DNA of 64,000 bases, taken from positions 62,001 to 126,000 of the forward strand of contig JARKPR010000067.1 of NCBI GenBank assembly GCA_029975165.1, read 5' to 3'. The position numbers and the translations under genes were made by a program. The stretch is from Selenomonadales bacterium (GTDB lineage Bacteria; Bacillota; Negativicutes; Sporomusales; UBA7701). Below are positions 51,670 to 60,982 of the stretch, in pieces (positions within the stretch are counted from its first letter, which is position 1; each line of letters starts with the position of its first letter). Below the pieces are notes generated by a model. It had not been told where the DNA came from. It saw only the letters and a list, made by a program, of their open reading frames with translations, and did not search any database.

Positions 51670-53325
51670 TTACGGTCTGTAAAAGCAGCTCTTGCCCACG
51701 AACTCGCGCAGAATGGAATTCGCCGGGACATCGTCGTCCGGCAGGACGGTGAAGTAGCTGAGGAAGTTTAAAAGCCGCTGGGCCTCTGAATACACCGGGC
51801 TCTCGGGGCCGATCTTCTGCAGCAGCCCCTCGGCGCAGTTCCGCAGCATCCCCAGCTCGTAGATCAGGGCCGAGTTGAACATGATGTCGGCATCTTCCTG
51901 GAAGGGGAAGATGTTGCGCTCCTCGCCCCGCCGCACCGACGGCCAAATCTCCAGCGTCTTGAGCGCGTCGTGGGCCCGGAACTGGCTGTCGCGCACGATG
52001 CGGCGGATGAGCCGCGTGTCGGTCGTCGGGATACGGTTATGGTTGTCGATCGACAACTGGGTGAGGGCGCTGATATAGATCTTGACCTTCTTGTCCCGCG
52101 GCACCGATCTGGTCAGCCGCTCGTTCAGGCCGTGGATGCCCTCGATGATGAGCGGCTGGTCGGGCTCGAGCTTGATGACGTGGCCGCGGTACTCCCGCTG
52201 GCCGTGCATGAAGTTGTAGGTCGGTATCTTGACGCTGTCGCCTTCCAGCAGGCGGACGAGGTGCTCGTTGAACAGCTCCAGGTCGAGGGCCTCGATGGCC
52301 TCGAAGTCGTAGTCGCCCTTCTCGTCGCGGGGCGTGTGCTCGCGGTCGACGAAGTAGTCGTCGAGCGAGATGGGCACCGGCCGGACGCCGTTGACCCTAA
52401 GCTGCACGTTCAGCCGCTGGGCGAAGGTGGTCTTGCCCGACGACGACGGACCGGCCACGAGGATGACCCGCACCTGGTTGGTGTGTTCGCTGATATAGTC
52501 GGCGATCTGGGCCAGCTTCTTCTCGTGCAGCGCCTCCGCCACCCTGACGAGTTCGGCCATCTGGCCGCGGGCGGCGTATTCGTTGAGATCGGCCACGTAC
52601 GGGCAGCGGAGGATGTTCCCCCATTGCTCGGCCTCCTGGAAGATTTTGAACAGCTTGCGCTGTTCGAAGAACGGCGGCAGGACGTCCGGAGCCTCCTTCT
52701 CCGGGAAGCGCAGGATGAGCCCCGGCGGGTAGAATTTCAGTTCGAACACCTTCAGATAGCCGGTGCTGGGTACCATCGTCCCGAAGAAATAATCGTAAGA
52801 CTCGCCGCAGAAGTACAGGCTCACCTGCTCCCGCTGCACCTGTTCGAGCAGCTTGACTTTCTCCTTCTGGCCGGACGCCTGCGACAGGGCTATGGCCTCG
52901 GCCCGCGGCATCCGCCGGCGGATGAAGGGGCGGTCCTCGCCGACGATCTGGCGCATGCGCTCCTCGATCCGGGCCACATCCTCCGCCGTAAGCTCGCGGC
53001 CTCCCAGGTCGAGTTCGCAGTACAGCCCCTTGCTGAGCGAATGTTCGACTGTCACCTTGCCGTCCGGGAAAAGGTCGCGGGCCGCCACGATCAGCACGAA
53101 CGCCAGGCTGCGGCGGTATATCCGCGCGCCTTCCTCGCTCGTGAGATCGATGAACGTTATTTTGCCGCCGTCCTTTACTACCGTCTGTAGGTCCTTTACG
53201 TCGTTGTCGCCCGCCGCGGCGACGATGGGCGTCGCGAACCGTCCGGCGAAATCGCGGCTTACGGCCATCAAGGTCGTGCCGTCCGCATATTCGCGGCCGA
53301 CGCCGTCGATATATACTCTAGCCAA
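51670..53325 (-). CDS. Uridine-kinase-like nucleoside kinase with TGS domain
   Basis: This 551-residue protein has an N-terminal TGS/threonyl-tRNA-synthetase-like region (ARVYIDGVGREYADGTTLMA; LSKGLYCEL further on) and a C-terminal uridine kinase/PRK domain. The latter has Walker A VAGPSSSGKTTFAQRL near residue 290-305 and ISLDDYFVDREHTP. Such fused proteins are conserved in Clostridia and Negativicutes. TTG 53325 follows AGGAGG at five bases; upstream in-frame residues cover a repeat region and were excluded. The substrate is probably a nucleoside; the role of the TGS half is unknown. Confidence 0.9.
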   Translation of the reverse strand: MARVYIDGVGREYADGTTLMAVSRDFAGRFATPIVAAAGDNDVKDLQTVVKDGGKITFIDLTSEEGARIYRRSLAFVLIVAARDLFPDGKVTVEHSLSKGLYCELDLGGRELTAEDVARIEERMRQIVGEDRPFIRRRMPRAEAIALSQASGQKEKVKLLEQVQREQVSLYFCGESYDYFFGTMVPSTGYLKVFELKFYPPGLILRFPEKEAPDVLPPFFEQRKLFKIFQEAEQWGNILRCPYVADLNEYAARGQMAELVRVAEALHEKKLAQIADYISEHTNQVRVILVAGPSSSGKTTFAQRLNVQLRVNGVRPVPISLDDYFVDREHTPRDEKGDYDFEAIEALDLELFNEHLVRLLEGDSVKIPTYNFMHGQREYRGHVIKLEPDQPLIIEGIHGLNERLTRSVPRDKKVKIYISALTQLSIDNHNRIPTTDTRLIRRIVRDSQFRAHDALKTLEIWPSVRRGEERNIFPFQEDADIMFNSALIYELGMLRNCAEGLLQKIGPESPVYSEAQRLLNFLSYFTVLPDDDVPANSILREFVGKSCFYRP

Positions 53326-53502
53326 TGGAGCCTCCTCAGAATCAGGCGGATCGGCCGCCCGTATTTCGTCCGGCCGGCTTGCCTGTTCACAAACCATTCT
53401 GCGCAGCCGGCGGCCAATTATTCGCGCTATTGTTTCCCCGTCACTTAGTATATCGGATTCACGGCGAAAATGCCATATCGCCGCCGGTCTATAACAGGCA
53501 AA

Positions 53503-53525
53503 AGGAGTGAACTTCCGTTCACTCC
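53503..53525. repeat. 23-bp flanking repeat, left copy (self-complementary hairpin)
   Basis: This 23-base sequence includes GGAGTGAAC and GTTCACTCC around a TTCC centre. An identical copy lies at 53670-53692 on the other side of the palindromic repeat. Confidence 0.9.
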
Positions 53526-53526
53526 C

Positions 53527-53652
53527 CAGACTGGCGATAAAGGCCCATCTGCGGCGTTGCTCCTCAGAGCGCTTGCTTGCGTACATCCCACAGTACGCGG
53601 CGCGGCGCGCTCTTCCGGTGCGCCTTGCATCTGGACCTTTCTCACCAGTCTG
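53527..53652. repeat. Intergenic palindromic repeat, copy 5 (126 bp)
   Basis: It is nearly identical to copy 3 (22736-22863), differing only near the centre, where CGTACATCCCACAGTACG replaces the longer CGTACGTCCC...GTACG. The arms are CAGACTGGCGATAAAGG and CCTTTCTCACCAGTCTG. Confidence 0.93.
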
Positions 53653-53669
53653 ACTTTGTCTACAAGCTG

Positions 53670-53692
53670 AGGAGTGAACTTCCGTTCACTCC
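53670..53692. repeat. 23-bp flanking repeat, right copy
   Basis: Identical to 53503-53525, in the same orientation. The two copies bracket the 126-bp palindrome with a few extra bases in between. Confidence 0.9.
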
Positions 53693-53702
53693 TTCCGGGC
53701 GC

Positions 53703-53885
53703 CTAGCGCTGCCTAAGCATTCGCAGGAAGCGGTAGGCCATGATGGACAGGGGCGCGCGCCGCACGGCGAAGCGCATGCCGAGGAAGAAAAGCATCGTAG
53801 CGCCGATGACATGGACGAGCCAAAAGCCGGTACGGGGAAATTCGAGCGTGGTATCGTCGATCCAGTTCTCGTTGTACTGTCCCAC
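53703..53885 (-). CDS. Small membrane protein (60 aa), hypothetical
   Basis: This protein has one clear transmembrane helix (about residues 23-40, LVHVIGATMLFFLGMRFAV) followed by a basic tail ending RFLRMLRQR. The GTG at 53885 follows AAAGGAGG, a strong ribosome-binding site. No function is assignable. Confidence 0.7.
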   Translation of the reverse strand: MGQYNENWIDDTTLEFPRTGFWLVHVIGATMLFFLGMRFAVRRAPLSIMAYRFLRMLRQR

Positions 53886-53950
53886 GGTATCAGCCTCCTT
53901 TTGGGGCTAGTATAGCCCAAGCAAGCCGTTCTCTCTAGTGGGAATAAGTA

Positions 53951-53974
53951 GAAGCCGGGCTTACGCCCGGCTTC
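53951..53974 (-). terminator. Hairpin after the aminotransferase gene
   Basis: A perfect ten-base stem GAAGCCGGGC / GCCCGGCTTC with loop TTAC lies ten bases after the aminotransferase stop. Confidence 0.8.
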
Positions 53975-53983
53975 AAAAGGCTT

Positions 53984-55225
53984 TTATTTATCCACTTCGG
54001 CCAACGCCTGGGCGATCTTTGTCGGCACGCCCTTGACCTTGCCGGCCGGCAGCGCGCACACCGCCACCCGCACTCCCTTGGCCAGCGGCACGGCGAAGAT
54101 GTTGTCGTCGCGCAGCCTGGTGCAGACCGCGTCGGGGTTCTTGGCCGGGATGGACAGGAAGAAGCCGGCGATGTAAGGCACCATGGCGAGCTTGGCTTCC
54201 CTGGCCTCGGTGGTGAACAGTTCGGCCCGCTCGGCCATCATCTTGTAGTAGGCGGCCCGTTCCTTCTCCAGTTCCGCCTGGGCGGCGGCGTCCTTGTAGA
54301 TGGCGGTCAGCAGTTGCTGGGCGCCGCGGTTGATGTTCGACCAGGTCGCCCGGCTCATGTACTGGTTGATGTTGGCGAATTCGGCGGCGACATCCTGGTT
54401 GGAGGAGATGCCGATCATCGCCCCCGTCCGCATGCCGTACACCGTGTAGCCCTTGGACATGCTGTAGGCGACGATGACGAGGATATTCTCCGGCAGGCCG
54501 CCGAATTTCTTCATGAAGGCCCGGGTCGCGTTCTTTTCGCCGGCGTAGTCCAGATAAGCGACATCGACGAGCAGCGTGATCTTCTTGTCGGCTTTGACCT
54601 TCTTCAGTACTTCGAGGACCTGGTCCCATTCGTCGCCGCTCAGGCTGTAGCCCACCGGGTTGTGGGCCGGCGTGTTCAGGATGACGACGAGGCTGGTCTG
54701 CCTGGCGAGCAGTTCGTTGACCTTGCTTGCAAAGGATTCGATGTTGAACTTGTTGGCGGCGTCGAACAGGGAGAATGTGTCCAGCTTGCGCAGCATCGCG
54801 TCGGACAGCACGCTGTACGGGTCCCAGTACCAGTCGTGGGTCAGGATGGTGTCGCCGAGCTCGGAATAATTCCAGATGGTGTGGTGGATGGCCCCCGAGC
54901 CGCCGGACGTCGATACCGCCTTGGTGTAAGCCTCCGGTTTGTTGTCGCCGAACGCCGCCACCTGGACCATTTCCAGGAAATCGGGCTGGCCGGCGATGCC
55001 GGCGTAAGGGGCGATTTCCGCCATCGGCAGGCTCTTGTAGACCTTCTCCACCGTCGGCAGGACGACCAGCTTCTCGCTGTTGTCCAGCAGCACGCCGATG
55101 GTGGCGTCAACCACGTTCTCCCTGCCCAGTTTGGCCTTGGCGGCGTTGGCGGCCGCGGCCGCCCCGAAGATCTTGTCGGTGGCTGATTTGCCGGCCATAT
55201 GGGAAGCAGCCATGCTATAAGGCAT
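53984..55225 (-). CDS. Aspartate-type PLP-dependent aminotransferase
   Basis: This 413-residue fold-type I enzyme has the PLP lysine in VAYSMSKGYTVYG, the cofactor-contacting NTPAHNPVGYSLSG and STSGGSGAIHHTIWN. It resembles aspartate/aromatic aminotransferases of anaerobes rather than AspC proper. ATG 55225 (MPYSMAASHM) follows GGAGGAAAA. Its amino-donor specificity cannot be read from sequence. It lies upstream of a terminator and downstream of asnS on the same strand. Confidence 0.88.
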   Translation of the reverse strand: MPYSMAASHMAGKSATDKIFGAAAAANAAKAKLGRENVVDATIGVLLDNSEKLVVLPTVEKVYKSLPMAEIAPYAGIAGQPDFLEMVQVAAFGDNKPEAYTKAVSTSGGSGAIHHTIWNYSELGDTILTHDWYWDPYSVLSDAMLRKLDTFSLFDAANKFNIESFASKVNELLARQTSLVVILNTPAHNPVGYSLSGDEWDQVLEVLKKVKADKKITLLVDVAYLDYAGEKNATRAFMKKFGGLPENILVIVAYSMSKGYTVYGMRTGAMIGISSNQDVAAEFANINQYMSRATWSNINRGAQQLLTAIYKDAAAQAELEKERAAYYKMMAERAELFTTEAREAKLAMVPYIAGFFLSIPAKNPDAVCTRLRDDNIFAVPLAKGVRVAVCALPAGKVKGVPTKIAQALAEVDK

Positions 55226-55345
55226 TGTTTTTTCCTCCTCCGTCAATTGTTGTCGTTATTTTAAATGCCAATAGTATTTTAAGATTGGGCACGTTTCCTT
55301 TTTTTCCTGCCGGCCTGCGGGAAAAATCCAGTATACATTGCTTTG

Positions 55346-56638
55346 TTACGGATACATCTTGTGCAGCATCCGCGGGAAGGGGATGGTTTCGCGAATGTGG
55401 TCGAGCCCGCAAATCCAGGCCACCGTGCGCTCGATGCCCAGGCCGAACCCCGAATGGGGCACCGTCCCGAAACGGCGCAGGTCGAGGTACCACTCGAACG
55501 CCTCCCGCGGCAGCTTATGCTCCGCCAGGCGCGCCTCCAGGAGAGCGAGGTCGTCGAGCCTCTGCCCGCCGCCGATGATTTCGCCGTACCCCTCGGGGGC
55601 GATGAGATCGGCCCCCAGCACCACGTTGGCATCGTGCGGATCAGGCTTGAAGTAAAAAGCCTTGATTGCTGTCGGGTAACGATGTACGAACACGGGGGAG
55701 TCGAAGCTGTTGCCGATCATCGTCTCGTGGGGAGCGCCGAAATCGTCGCCCCAGGTGAAGTCTTCGCCCGCGTTCTTCAACAGTGCCACGGCTTCCGTAT
55801 AGCTTATGCGCGGAAAGGGGAGTTTGACGGCCGCCAGCTTGGCCACGTCGCGCTCCAGCGTTTTAAGTTCCTGGCCGCAGCGCTCCAGCACCCGCTGGAT
55901 GACGTAGCACACCATCTCTTCCTGCAGCTTCATATTGTCATCGATGTCGTAATACGCCATTTCCGCCTCGATCATCCAAAACTCCATCAGATGGCGGCGG
56001 GTCTTCGACTTTTCGGCCCGGAAGGTCGGCCCGAAACAGTACACGCGCCCGAGGGCGGCAGCGGTGGCCTCGTTGTAGAGTTGGCCGCTCTGGGACAGGT
56101 ACGCCTTGTCGCCGTGGTAATCGAGCTCGAACAGCGTCGTCGTGCCCTCGCAGGCGGCCGGTGTCAGCACCGGCGCGTCGGCCAGCACGAAATCGCGCTG
56201 ATAGAAAAAGTCACGGAAGGCCTGCTCGATCTCGGAGCGGATGCGGATAATCGCCGTCTGCCGCGGCGTCCGCAGCCACAAATGGCGCCGCTCGGCCAGG
56301 AAGTCCACGCCGTGCTCCTTATGGGTGATGGGATATTCGGCGGCGATGCCCACCACCTCGAGGCCGGTCAGCGTAAGCTCGTAGCCGCCCACCGCCCGCG
56401 GTTCCTCGCGGACGGTGCCCGTCACCTTCAGGGAGCTTTCCTGGGTCAGTGTGCCGGCCAGGGCGAACAGCTCGTCACCCACTTCTTTTTTCACCATCAC
56501 GCCCTGCACCAGGCCTGTCCCGTCGCGCACGATCAGGAAAGAGATCTTTCCCGACGAGCGGAAATTGTACAGCCATCCCTGGACGGTCACCGTCTCGCCG
56601 ATATGGCGGCCGAGATTCTTGATGAGTGCCGTTGCCAA
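55346..56638 (-). CDS. asnS: Asparaginyl-tRNA synthetase
   Basis: This 430-residue class II synthetase has an N-terminal OB-fold ([20 protein letters not shown]), motif 2 [16 protein letters not shown] and motif 3 [15 protein letters not shown]. It charges tRNA-Asn. TTG 56638 is chosen because GAGGGG lies eight bases upstream. The in-frame GTG at 56645-56647 abuts the RBS itself and cannot be used efficiently. Aspartate-specific AspRS is unlikely given the short length and the absence of the large bacterial insertion. Confidence 0.93.
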   Translation of the reverse strand: MATALIKNLGRHIGETVTVQGWLYNFRSSGKISFLIVRDGTGLVQGVMVKKEVGDELFALAGTLTQESSLKVTGTVREEPRAVGGYELTLTGLEVVGIAAEYPITHKEHGVDFLAERRHLWLRTPRQTAIIRIRSEIEQAFRDFFYQRDFVLADAPVLTPAACEGTTTLFELDYHGDKAYLSQSGQLYNEATAAALGRVYCFGPTFRAEKSKTRRHLMEFWMIEAEMAYYDIDDNMKLQEEMVCYVIQRVLERCGQELKTLERDVAKLAAVKLPFPRISYTEAVALLKNAGEDFTWGDDFGAPHETMIGNSFDSPVFVHRYPTAIKAFYFKPDPHDANVVLGADLIAPEGYGEIIGGGQRLDDLALLEARLAEHKLPREAFEWYLDLRRFGTVPHSGFGLGIERTVAWICGLDHIRETIPFPRMLHKMYP

Positions 56639-56716
56639 ACAGGCCACCCCTCTTTGTCCAATATGTGTATGTTAGTCTAACCGCGGAACATCTTCCTGAT
56701 TACCCGCTTTAGCGTC

Positions 56717-57190
56717 TCAGGCTTCGGGCTGGGGGTCGATGTTCCGCTTGCCGCTTATCTTGTCCACGCTTATGGCCACGACCACGCAGCCCTTCGCCGC
56801 CGCCGCATCGGCCGGCGTGAACGGCCGCCCGGCGGCGTAGCGTCCCGTAAGGGTGTTCAGCACATCCACCTTCTCCTCGTCCGCCGTGACGAGGCGAGCC
56901 CGGCCGAACACCACGACCGAAGTGTAGCGGGTCGAGCAGCCGCAGGCCTTCTCCGTGAAAAACGCCTTGTCGGTCTGGCTCACCTCGAAGCAGACGCGGT
57001 CGTTGGCGGCGATGTTGTCGAGCTTGTGTCCCTTCGGGGCGCAGTGGAAGTAGATATTGCCGCGATGGAAAACGTAATTGAGGGGGGTTATGTAAGGCTG
57101 CCCGGCAGCGTCGCACGTCGCCAGCCTCCCCTCCGTCCTGGCGGCGAGATACGCGAACGCCTCGCTTTCGCTCAACCACTTCTTCGGCAT
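56717..57190 (-). CDS. Pyridoxamine 5'-phosphate oxidase-like flavin-binding protein
   Basis: This 157-residue split-barrel protein contains EGRLATCDAAGQPYITPLNY and NIYFHCAPKGHKLDNIAAND, typical of PNPOx-like families that bind FMN, heme or F420. ATG 57190 follows GGAGGG. The cysteine-bearing segment EKACGCSTRY is unusual. The substrate is unknown. Confidence 0.88.
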   Translation of the reverse strand: MPKKWLSESEAFAYLAARTEGRLATCDAAGQPYITPLNYVFHRGNIYFHCAPKGHKLDNIAANDRVCFEVSQTDKAFFTEKACGCSTRYTSVVVFGRARLVTADEEKVDVLNTLTGRYAAGRPFTPADAAAAKGCVVVAISVDKISGKRNIDPQPEA

Positions 57191-57305
57191 CGAATCCCTC
57201 CTGAATAACTCATAGTATTATACCTGGATATTATTTCATTCTTTGTCGGCCGCTTTATTCCTGTCGGCCGGCGCGAACATCTGCGAAAACAAGTGCGGAA
57301 ATAAT

Positions 57306-57334
57306 AAAAAGGAAAGCAGGCCTGCCGGCCTGCT
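57306..57334 (-). terminator. Terminator of the SASP gene
   Basis: On the minus strand AGCAGGCC / GGCCTGCT is followed by TTCCTTTTTATT, nine bases after the stop of the spore protein gene. Confidence 0.85.
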
Positions 57335-57342
57335 GTTCACCC

Positions 57343-57606
57343 TTAGCTGCCAAGGTTGCTCTTGGTGGTGAGAGTCTGCTGCCCGGCTTTGCCCTGTTGC
57401 CCGGCGCTGCCGCCCAGCTTGTTCTCCTGGGATTCGATCATCTTGCGGACCATGTGGCCGCCGACGCGCCCGTTGTCCGCCGAGGTCAGGGCACCCTTGT
57501 ACGTGTTCTGGTAATTCTGCAAGCCGAGTTCGGCGGCGGTTTCCATCTTCAGCTGGTCGAGAGCTTTCTTGGCCGCAGGATTGACAGGATTCCGACTCCT
57601 CGACAT
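57343..57606 (-). CDS. Alpha/beta-type small acid-soluble spore protein
   Basis: This 87-residue protein begins MSRSRNPVNPAAKKALDQLK and continues KMETAAELGL, then GRVGGHMVRKMIE, the two conserved SASP motifs including the GPR protease cleavage region (TAAELG). It coats and protects DNA in dormant spores. ATG 57606 follows GGGGAGG. The glutamine/glycine-rich tail is longer than in many SASPs. It is a direct sign of endospore formation. Confidence 0.95.
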   Translation of the reverse strand: MSRSRNPVNPAAKKALDQLKMETAAELGLQNYQNTYKGALTSADNGRVGGHMVRKMIESQENKLGGSAGQQGKAGQQTLTTKSNLGS

Positions 57607-57696
57607 TAAGCAAAACCTCCCCTAAAAGAAATTTGGGTACCCGTTTATAGAATGGCTAAAACGGGCCGTCGCATACATTGAAAAAACTGGCGCGAC

Positions 57697-57725
57697 AAAA
57701 AAGAAGCGGCCCCGAATGGGGCCGC
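57697..57725 (-). terminator. Terminator of the porin gene
   Basis: On the minus strand GCGGCCCC / GGGGCCGC with loop ATTC is followed by TTCTTTTTT, 11 bp after the porin stop codon. Confidence 0.9.
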
Positions 57726-57736
57726 CTGGGCGCCGT

Positions 57737-58651
57737 TTAGAAGTTGAGGTCGAGTTCGGCGCGGAACTGGTCCGGATTGAAGCCGGCTTCGTGGGTGCCG
57801 GTGGCGCTGACTTGCTCGACGAAGTCTTTGTAGACCCACAGGGTGGAATTGTTGGTCGGTTTGTACTTCGCTTCGAGGCGGATGCCCTTGGAGTTGGCCA
57901 GGGCGCCGTTGGTCACCCAGCTATCGTCGACGGCGAACTCATCGACATCGCGGTACGATACGGCGTAGCTGAAGTCGCCTTTTTTGGCCGTCTGGCCAAC
58001 GGTGGCTTTCACGAGGTAGCCGTCGGCGTCACGATAGGTGTTGTTCATGTAGATACCGGACAGGTAGACATTGTCGGCGACCTTGGCGCCGGCGTTGGCC
58101 GACCAGTATTTGTCGTCTTCGCGCTTCAGGTAGCCGGCGCCCAGGTCGAGGCTTTCGACCTTGGTGTCGACGGTGGCGGCGAGCAGATCGTCGTCGCCGG
58201 AACGGCCGCCGAATGCGAACAGGTTGGCCTGGCCGGCCTTCGTGGCCAGCGATACGCCTTCGACGCCGTTGAGGTCAGCCAGCATACCCTGGCCTACGGC
58301 TACCGGCTGGCGGCCGAACTTGGCGTCGGTCTGGCCGAACTTCGTGCCGATGTACATCTGTTCCATGTTGATACCCGCGCCGCTCGAACCGGTGCCGGCC
58401 GGAGCGTACTGGCTGTAGGTGCCGCCGTTCTGTTCGTCGATGCCCATGAGGCGGGCGTGGGCGTACATGCCTTCGCCCATGTCGAAGTCGAAGTTCAGGC
58501 GGATGCGCACGTCCGAGTAATCCTTGGAGTCTTTGGTGGTCTGGATCATCGTCTGGGCGTCGCCGGTGATGACCGGGCCAGCGGCGAAAGCGGTGGCCGT
58601 CGAGACGGTGAGGGCAGCCATGACAGCCGCGGCAAGCAGTCTCTTCTTCAT
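57737..58651 (-). CDS. Outer-membrane beta-barrel porin
   Basis: This 304-residue protein has a Sec signal peptide (KKRLLAAAVMAALTVSTATA followed by FAA) and many alternating amphipathic strands rich in Tyr, Gly and Asn. It ends with an aromatic strand RAELDLNF with terminal Phe, the BAM recognition signature. These are features of porins in diderm Firmicutes. The family name is not certain. ATG 58651 follows GAGGAGG. It has its own terminator. Confidence 0.85.
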   Translation of the reverse strand: MKKRLLAAAVMAALTVSTATAFAAGPVITGDAQTMIQTTKDSKDYSDVRIRLNFDFDMGEGMYAHARLMGIDEQNGGTYSQYAPAGTGSSGAGINMEQMYIGTKFGQTDAKFGRQPVAVGQGMLADLNGVEGVSLATKAGQANLFAFGGRSGDDDLLAATVDTKVESLDLGAGYLKREDDKYWSANAGAKVADNVYLSGIYMNNTYRDADGYLVKATVGQTAKKGDFSYAVSYRDVDEFAVDDSWVTNGALANSKGIRLEAKYKPTNNSTLWVYKDFVEQVSATGTHEAGFNPDQFRAELDLNF

Positions 58652-58990
58652 TGAATTGCCTCCTCAGTTTTTTTGCGGGTGTAGTTTCAAGTCTACCTAT
58701 ATAACCCGCAGCTTCCTGAAGAGCCCTCGGCGTGAGTGTCCATGTTTCCTCACTGTCGGGCTTCCCCATGGGCCGCCGGTTATCTTATAACGCCTTCCCG
58801 CCCCGGTACCGGGCAGTCACCCCGCTGTCCCGGTCCTGCGCAGGCCGCGTTTATAAGCCTTATTATAATAAGCAATATTCGCTTTACTTTACATAATTCC
58901 TTCATAGTTACACGTAATTTTGCCTGTCAATTAATACTATATAGGCTGTTTATCATTAATTTAAGATTACATAATATTATAATTTGCGCA
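58652..58990. other. AT-rich intergenic region upstream of the porin gene
   Basis: About 340 bp between the aspartokinase terminator and the porin start. The distal half is strongly AT-rich (58850-58990), and the proximal half is GC-rich without an RBS-backed ORF. No tRNA, riboswitch or clear operator was recognised. The porin promoter must lie here. Confidence 0.6.
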
Positions 58991-59017
58991 AAAAAAATAG
59001 CGCCGGGCGCTATTTTT
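58991..59017 (-). terminator. Terminator of the aspartokinase gene
   Basis: On the minus strand AATAGCGCC / GGCGCTATT is followed by a run of T. The flanking A/T runs make it strong and symmetric. Confidence 0.88.
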
Positions 59018-59029
59018 TATCGCTGCGGG

Positions 59030-60265
59030 TCAGCCGCCGTTGGCGTTGTCGGGGAAAAAGCGGGCGTGGATAGCGGCGACCGCCTCCTTGACCTTATCGG
59101 CCTGGACCAGGCAGGAGATGCTGATCTCCGAGGTGCTGATGACCTCGATGTTGACGCCGGCGTCGGCCAGCGCCCCGAACATGGCGGCGGCGATACCGGG
59201 GCTGCCGTACATCCCCGCCCCCACTACCGACACCTTGGCCACATTTTCGTCCACCGTCACCCCGAGAACCCCCATATCGCTGCCGACCTTTTCGATGATC
59301 TGCTTGGCCAGGGGCAGATCGGGCTGAGCGATAGTGAAGACGATATCGTTGATATTTTTGTCGGCGTTGCGGATGCTCTGCACGATCATATCAACGTCGA
59401 TATTGGCCTGGGCAAGCGCGGAAAATACCTTGAAGGCGATGCCGGGACGGTCCGGCACTCCCAGAATCGCCACCTTGGCCACATTGGCGTCATGGGTGAC
59501 GCCCCTGACAGTAAACTCTTTTTCTTCCACCGTATACGCCTCCCTGATAATTGTTCCCGATTCGCGGGTGAACGTGGAGCGGACGTGGATCGGCACCCCG
59601 TAGTGCTTGCCCATCTCCACGGCGCGCGGCTGCATCACCACCGCCCCCAGCCGGGCCATCTCGAGCATTTCGTTGTACGTTATCTCCCGCATCCGGCGGG
59701 CCGCCTTCACTACCCGCGGATCGGCGGAATAAACCCCGTCCACGTCGGTGAAGATCTCGCAGACAGCGGCGTTCATCGCGCCGGCCAGCGCGACCGCCGT
59801 CGTGTCCGAGCCGCCGCGTCCCAATGTCGTTATATCGCCGCCCGCGGTCATCCCCTGGAAACCGGCCACCACGACAATTTTCCCCGCGTCGAGCTCCGCC
59901 AATACCCGCTCAGCCTTGACGGCCCTGATTTTCCCTTTGTTGAACGCGCCCGTGGTGGCGATGCCGGCCTGGAAACCGGTCAGCGATACCGCCGGCTGCC
60001 CCAGGGAAGCGAAAGCCATCGCCAAAAGGGCGATGGAAACCTGCTCGCCGGTCGCCAGCAGCATATCCATCTCCCGGCCGTACGGCTTGTCGGTCACCGC
60101 CTTGGCCAATTTGATCAGGTCGTCGGTGGTGTCGCCCATGGCCGATACCACCACCACTACTTTGTCGTCCGGCCCTTTGTCAGCCAGAATCCGTCCGGCC
60201 ACGGCCATAATCTTTTCCGTCGTCGCTACCGAGCTGCCACCAAACTTTTTGACAATCAGCGCCAT
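59030..60265 (-). CDS. lysC: Aspartate kinase
   Basis: This 411-residue enzyme phosphorylates aspartate at the start of lysine, threonine and methionine synthesis. It has the kinase motif KKFGGSSVATTEKI, TTLGRGGSDTTAVALA and FTDVDGVYSADPRV, then two C-terminal ACT domains (about 270-400) for feedback control. ATG 60265 (MALIVKKFGG) is preferred; longer in-frame starts lack similarity. No lysine riboswitch was recognised in the 170 bp upstream, so control is probably allosteric. Confidence 0.93.
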   Translation of the reverse strand: MALIVKKFGGSSVATTEKIMAVAGRILADKGPDDKVVVVVSAMGDTTDDLIKLAKAVTDKPYGREMDMLLATGEQVSIALLAMAFASLGQPAVSLTGFQAGIATTGAFNKGKIRAVKAERVLAELDAGKIVVVAGFQGMTAGGDITTLGRGGSDTTAVALAGAMNAAVCEIFTDVDGVYSADPRVVKAARRMREITYNEMLEMARLGAVVMQPRAVEMGKHYGVPIHVRSTFTRESGTIIREAYTVEEKEFTVRGVTHDANVAKVAILGVPDRPGIAFKVFSALAQANIDVDMIVQSIRNADKNINDIVFTIAQPDLPLAKQIIEKVGSDMGVLGVTVDENVAKVSVVGAGMYGSPGIAAAMFGALADAGVNIEVISTSEISISCLVQADKVKEAVAAIHARFFPDNANGG

Positions 60266-60394
60266 ATCCTGTTCATTCCCTCCGCATCCAAGCGTCCTAT
60301 TGGCAATAGCATTACATATTCTCTGCCGGCGTACATATTCCTCCTGGTAATGCACATTCAGAATATTACGGCTTCGGTCATCGAAATGGCGCCA

Positions 60395-60420
60395 AAATAA
60401 AAACCCGGCCGCAGCCGGGT
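60395..60420 (-). terminator. Terminator of the superoxide reductase gene
   Basis: On the minus strand CCCGGC / GCCGGG with a short loop is followed by TTTTTATTTT, 16 bp after the SOR stop. Confidence 0.85.
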
Positions 60421-60435
60421 AAGCATTGAACAGGT

Positions 60436-60831
60436 TCAGCCTTCTACTTTAATCTCTTTCGAGCCTTCCCACAGGCCATGGATATTACAGTACGACTCGG
60501 CGACCAGCGTCCCCGGCCCGTTCAGCTTAACCGCCGCGGTTGCCGCCGGCTCGCTGAAGGCCGGCCCTTTGTTCGGCCCCTCCACTGACTCGCCGTGCGC
60601 GGCGAATTCGTAGCTGCCGAGCAGATATGCGAACTTACCGCCCTCAGGCTTGAAAAACAGCTTGATATAACGGATATGGTGCTCGGTAGTATTCGGGTGG
60701 GCTATCTCCTTGCCCACCGATACCTGGACGGTGAACTTCTCCCCGGCCTTGACGCTGTCGGGGGCCTCGACGACCGGTACGTGCTTCTCCGTTTTCCAGT
60801 CGGCGCTCTGCACAAGATCGGCAATTTTCAT
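60436..60831 (-). CDS. Superoxide reductase (class II desulfoferrodoxin/neelaredoxin)
   Basis: This 131-residue protein has the iron ligands of the active site: EKHVPVVE (His), HPNTTEHHIRYIKLF (His residues) and SYCNIHGLWEG (Cys and His). It lacks the N-terminal desulforedoxin domain, so it is the one-iron class II type. It reduces superoxide to peroxide without making oxygen, a typical anaerobe defence. ATG 60831 is preceded by GGAGG. Confidence 0.95.
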   Translation of the reverse strand: MKIADLVQSADWKTEKHVPVVEAPDSVKAGEKFTVQVSVGKEIAHPNTTEHHIRYIKLFFKPEGGKFAYLLGSYEFAAHGESVEGPNKGPAFSEPAATAAVKLNGPGTLVAESYCNIHGLWEGSKEIKVEG

Positions 60832-60982
60832 CTTCGTTCCTCCTTCGGCAATCTTTGTATTTTCTATGTATTATTATTATCCACTCACCCGGCAAATTCC
60901 TTCTAATAATTATTATTTTTTAATAATCTTTATCTTTTGTTTCGTTAAACGAAAGCGGCCGCACGGTTTAACCGCAGGCCGC

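Noticed and set aside
60266-60394. Lysine riboswitch ahead of aspartokinase
   Set aside because: The 130 bp are too short for the large lysine element and lack its conserved core.
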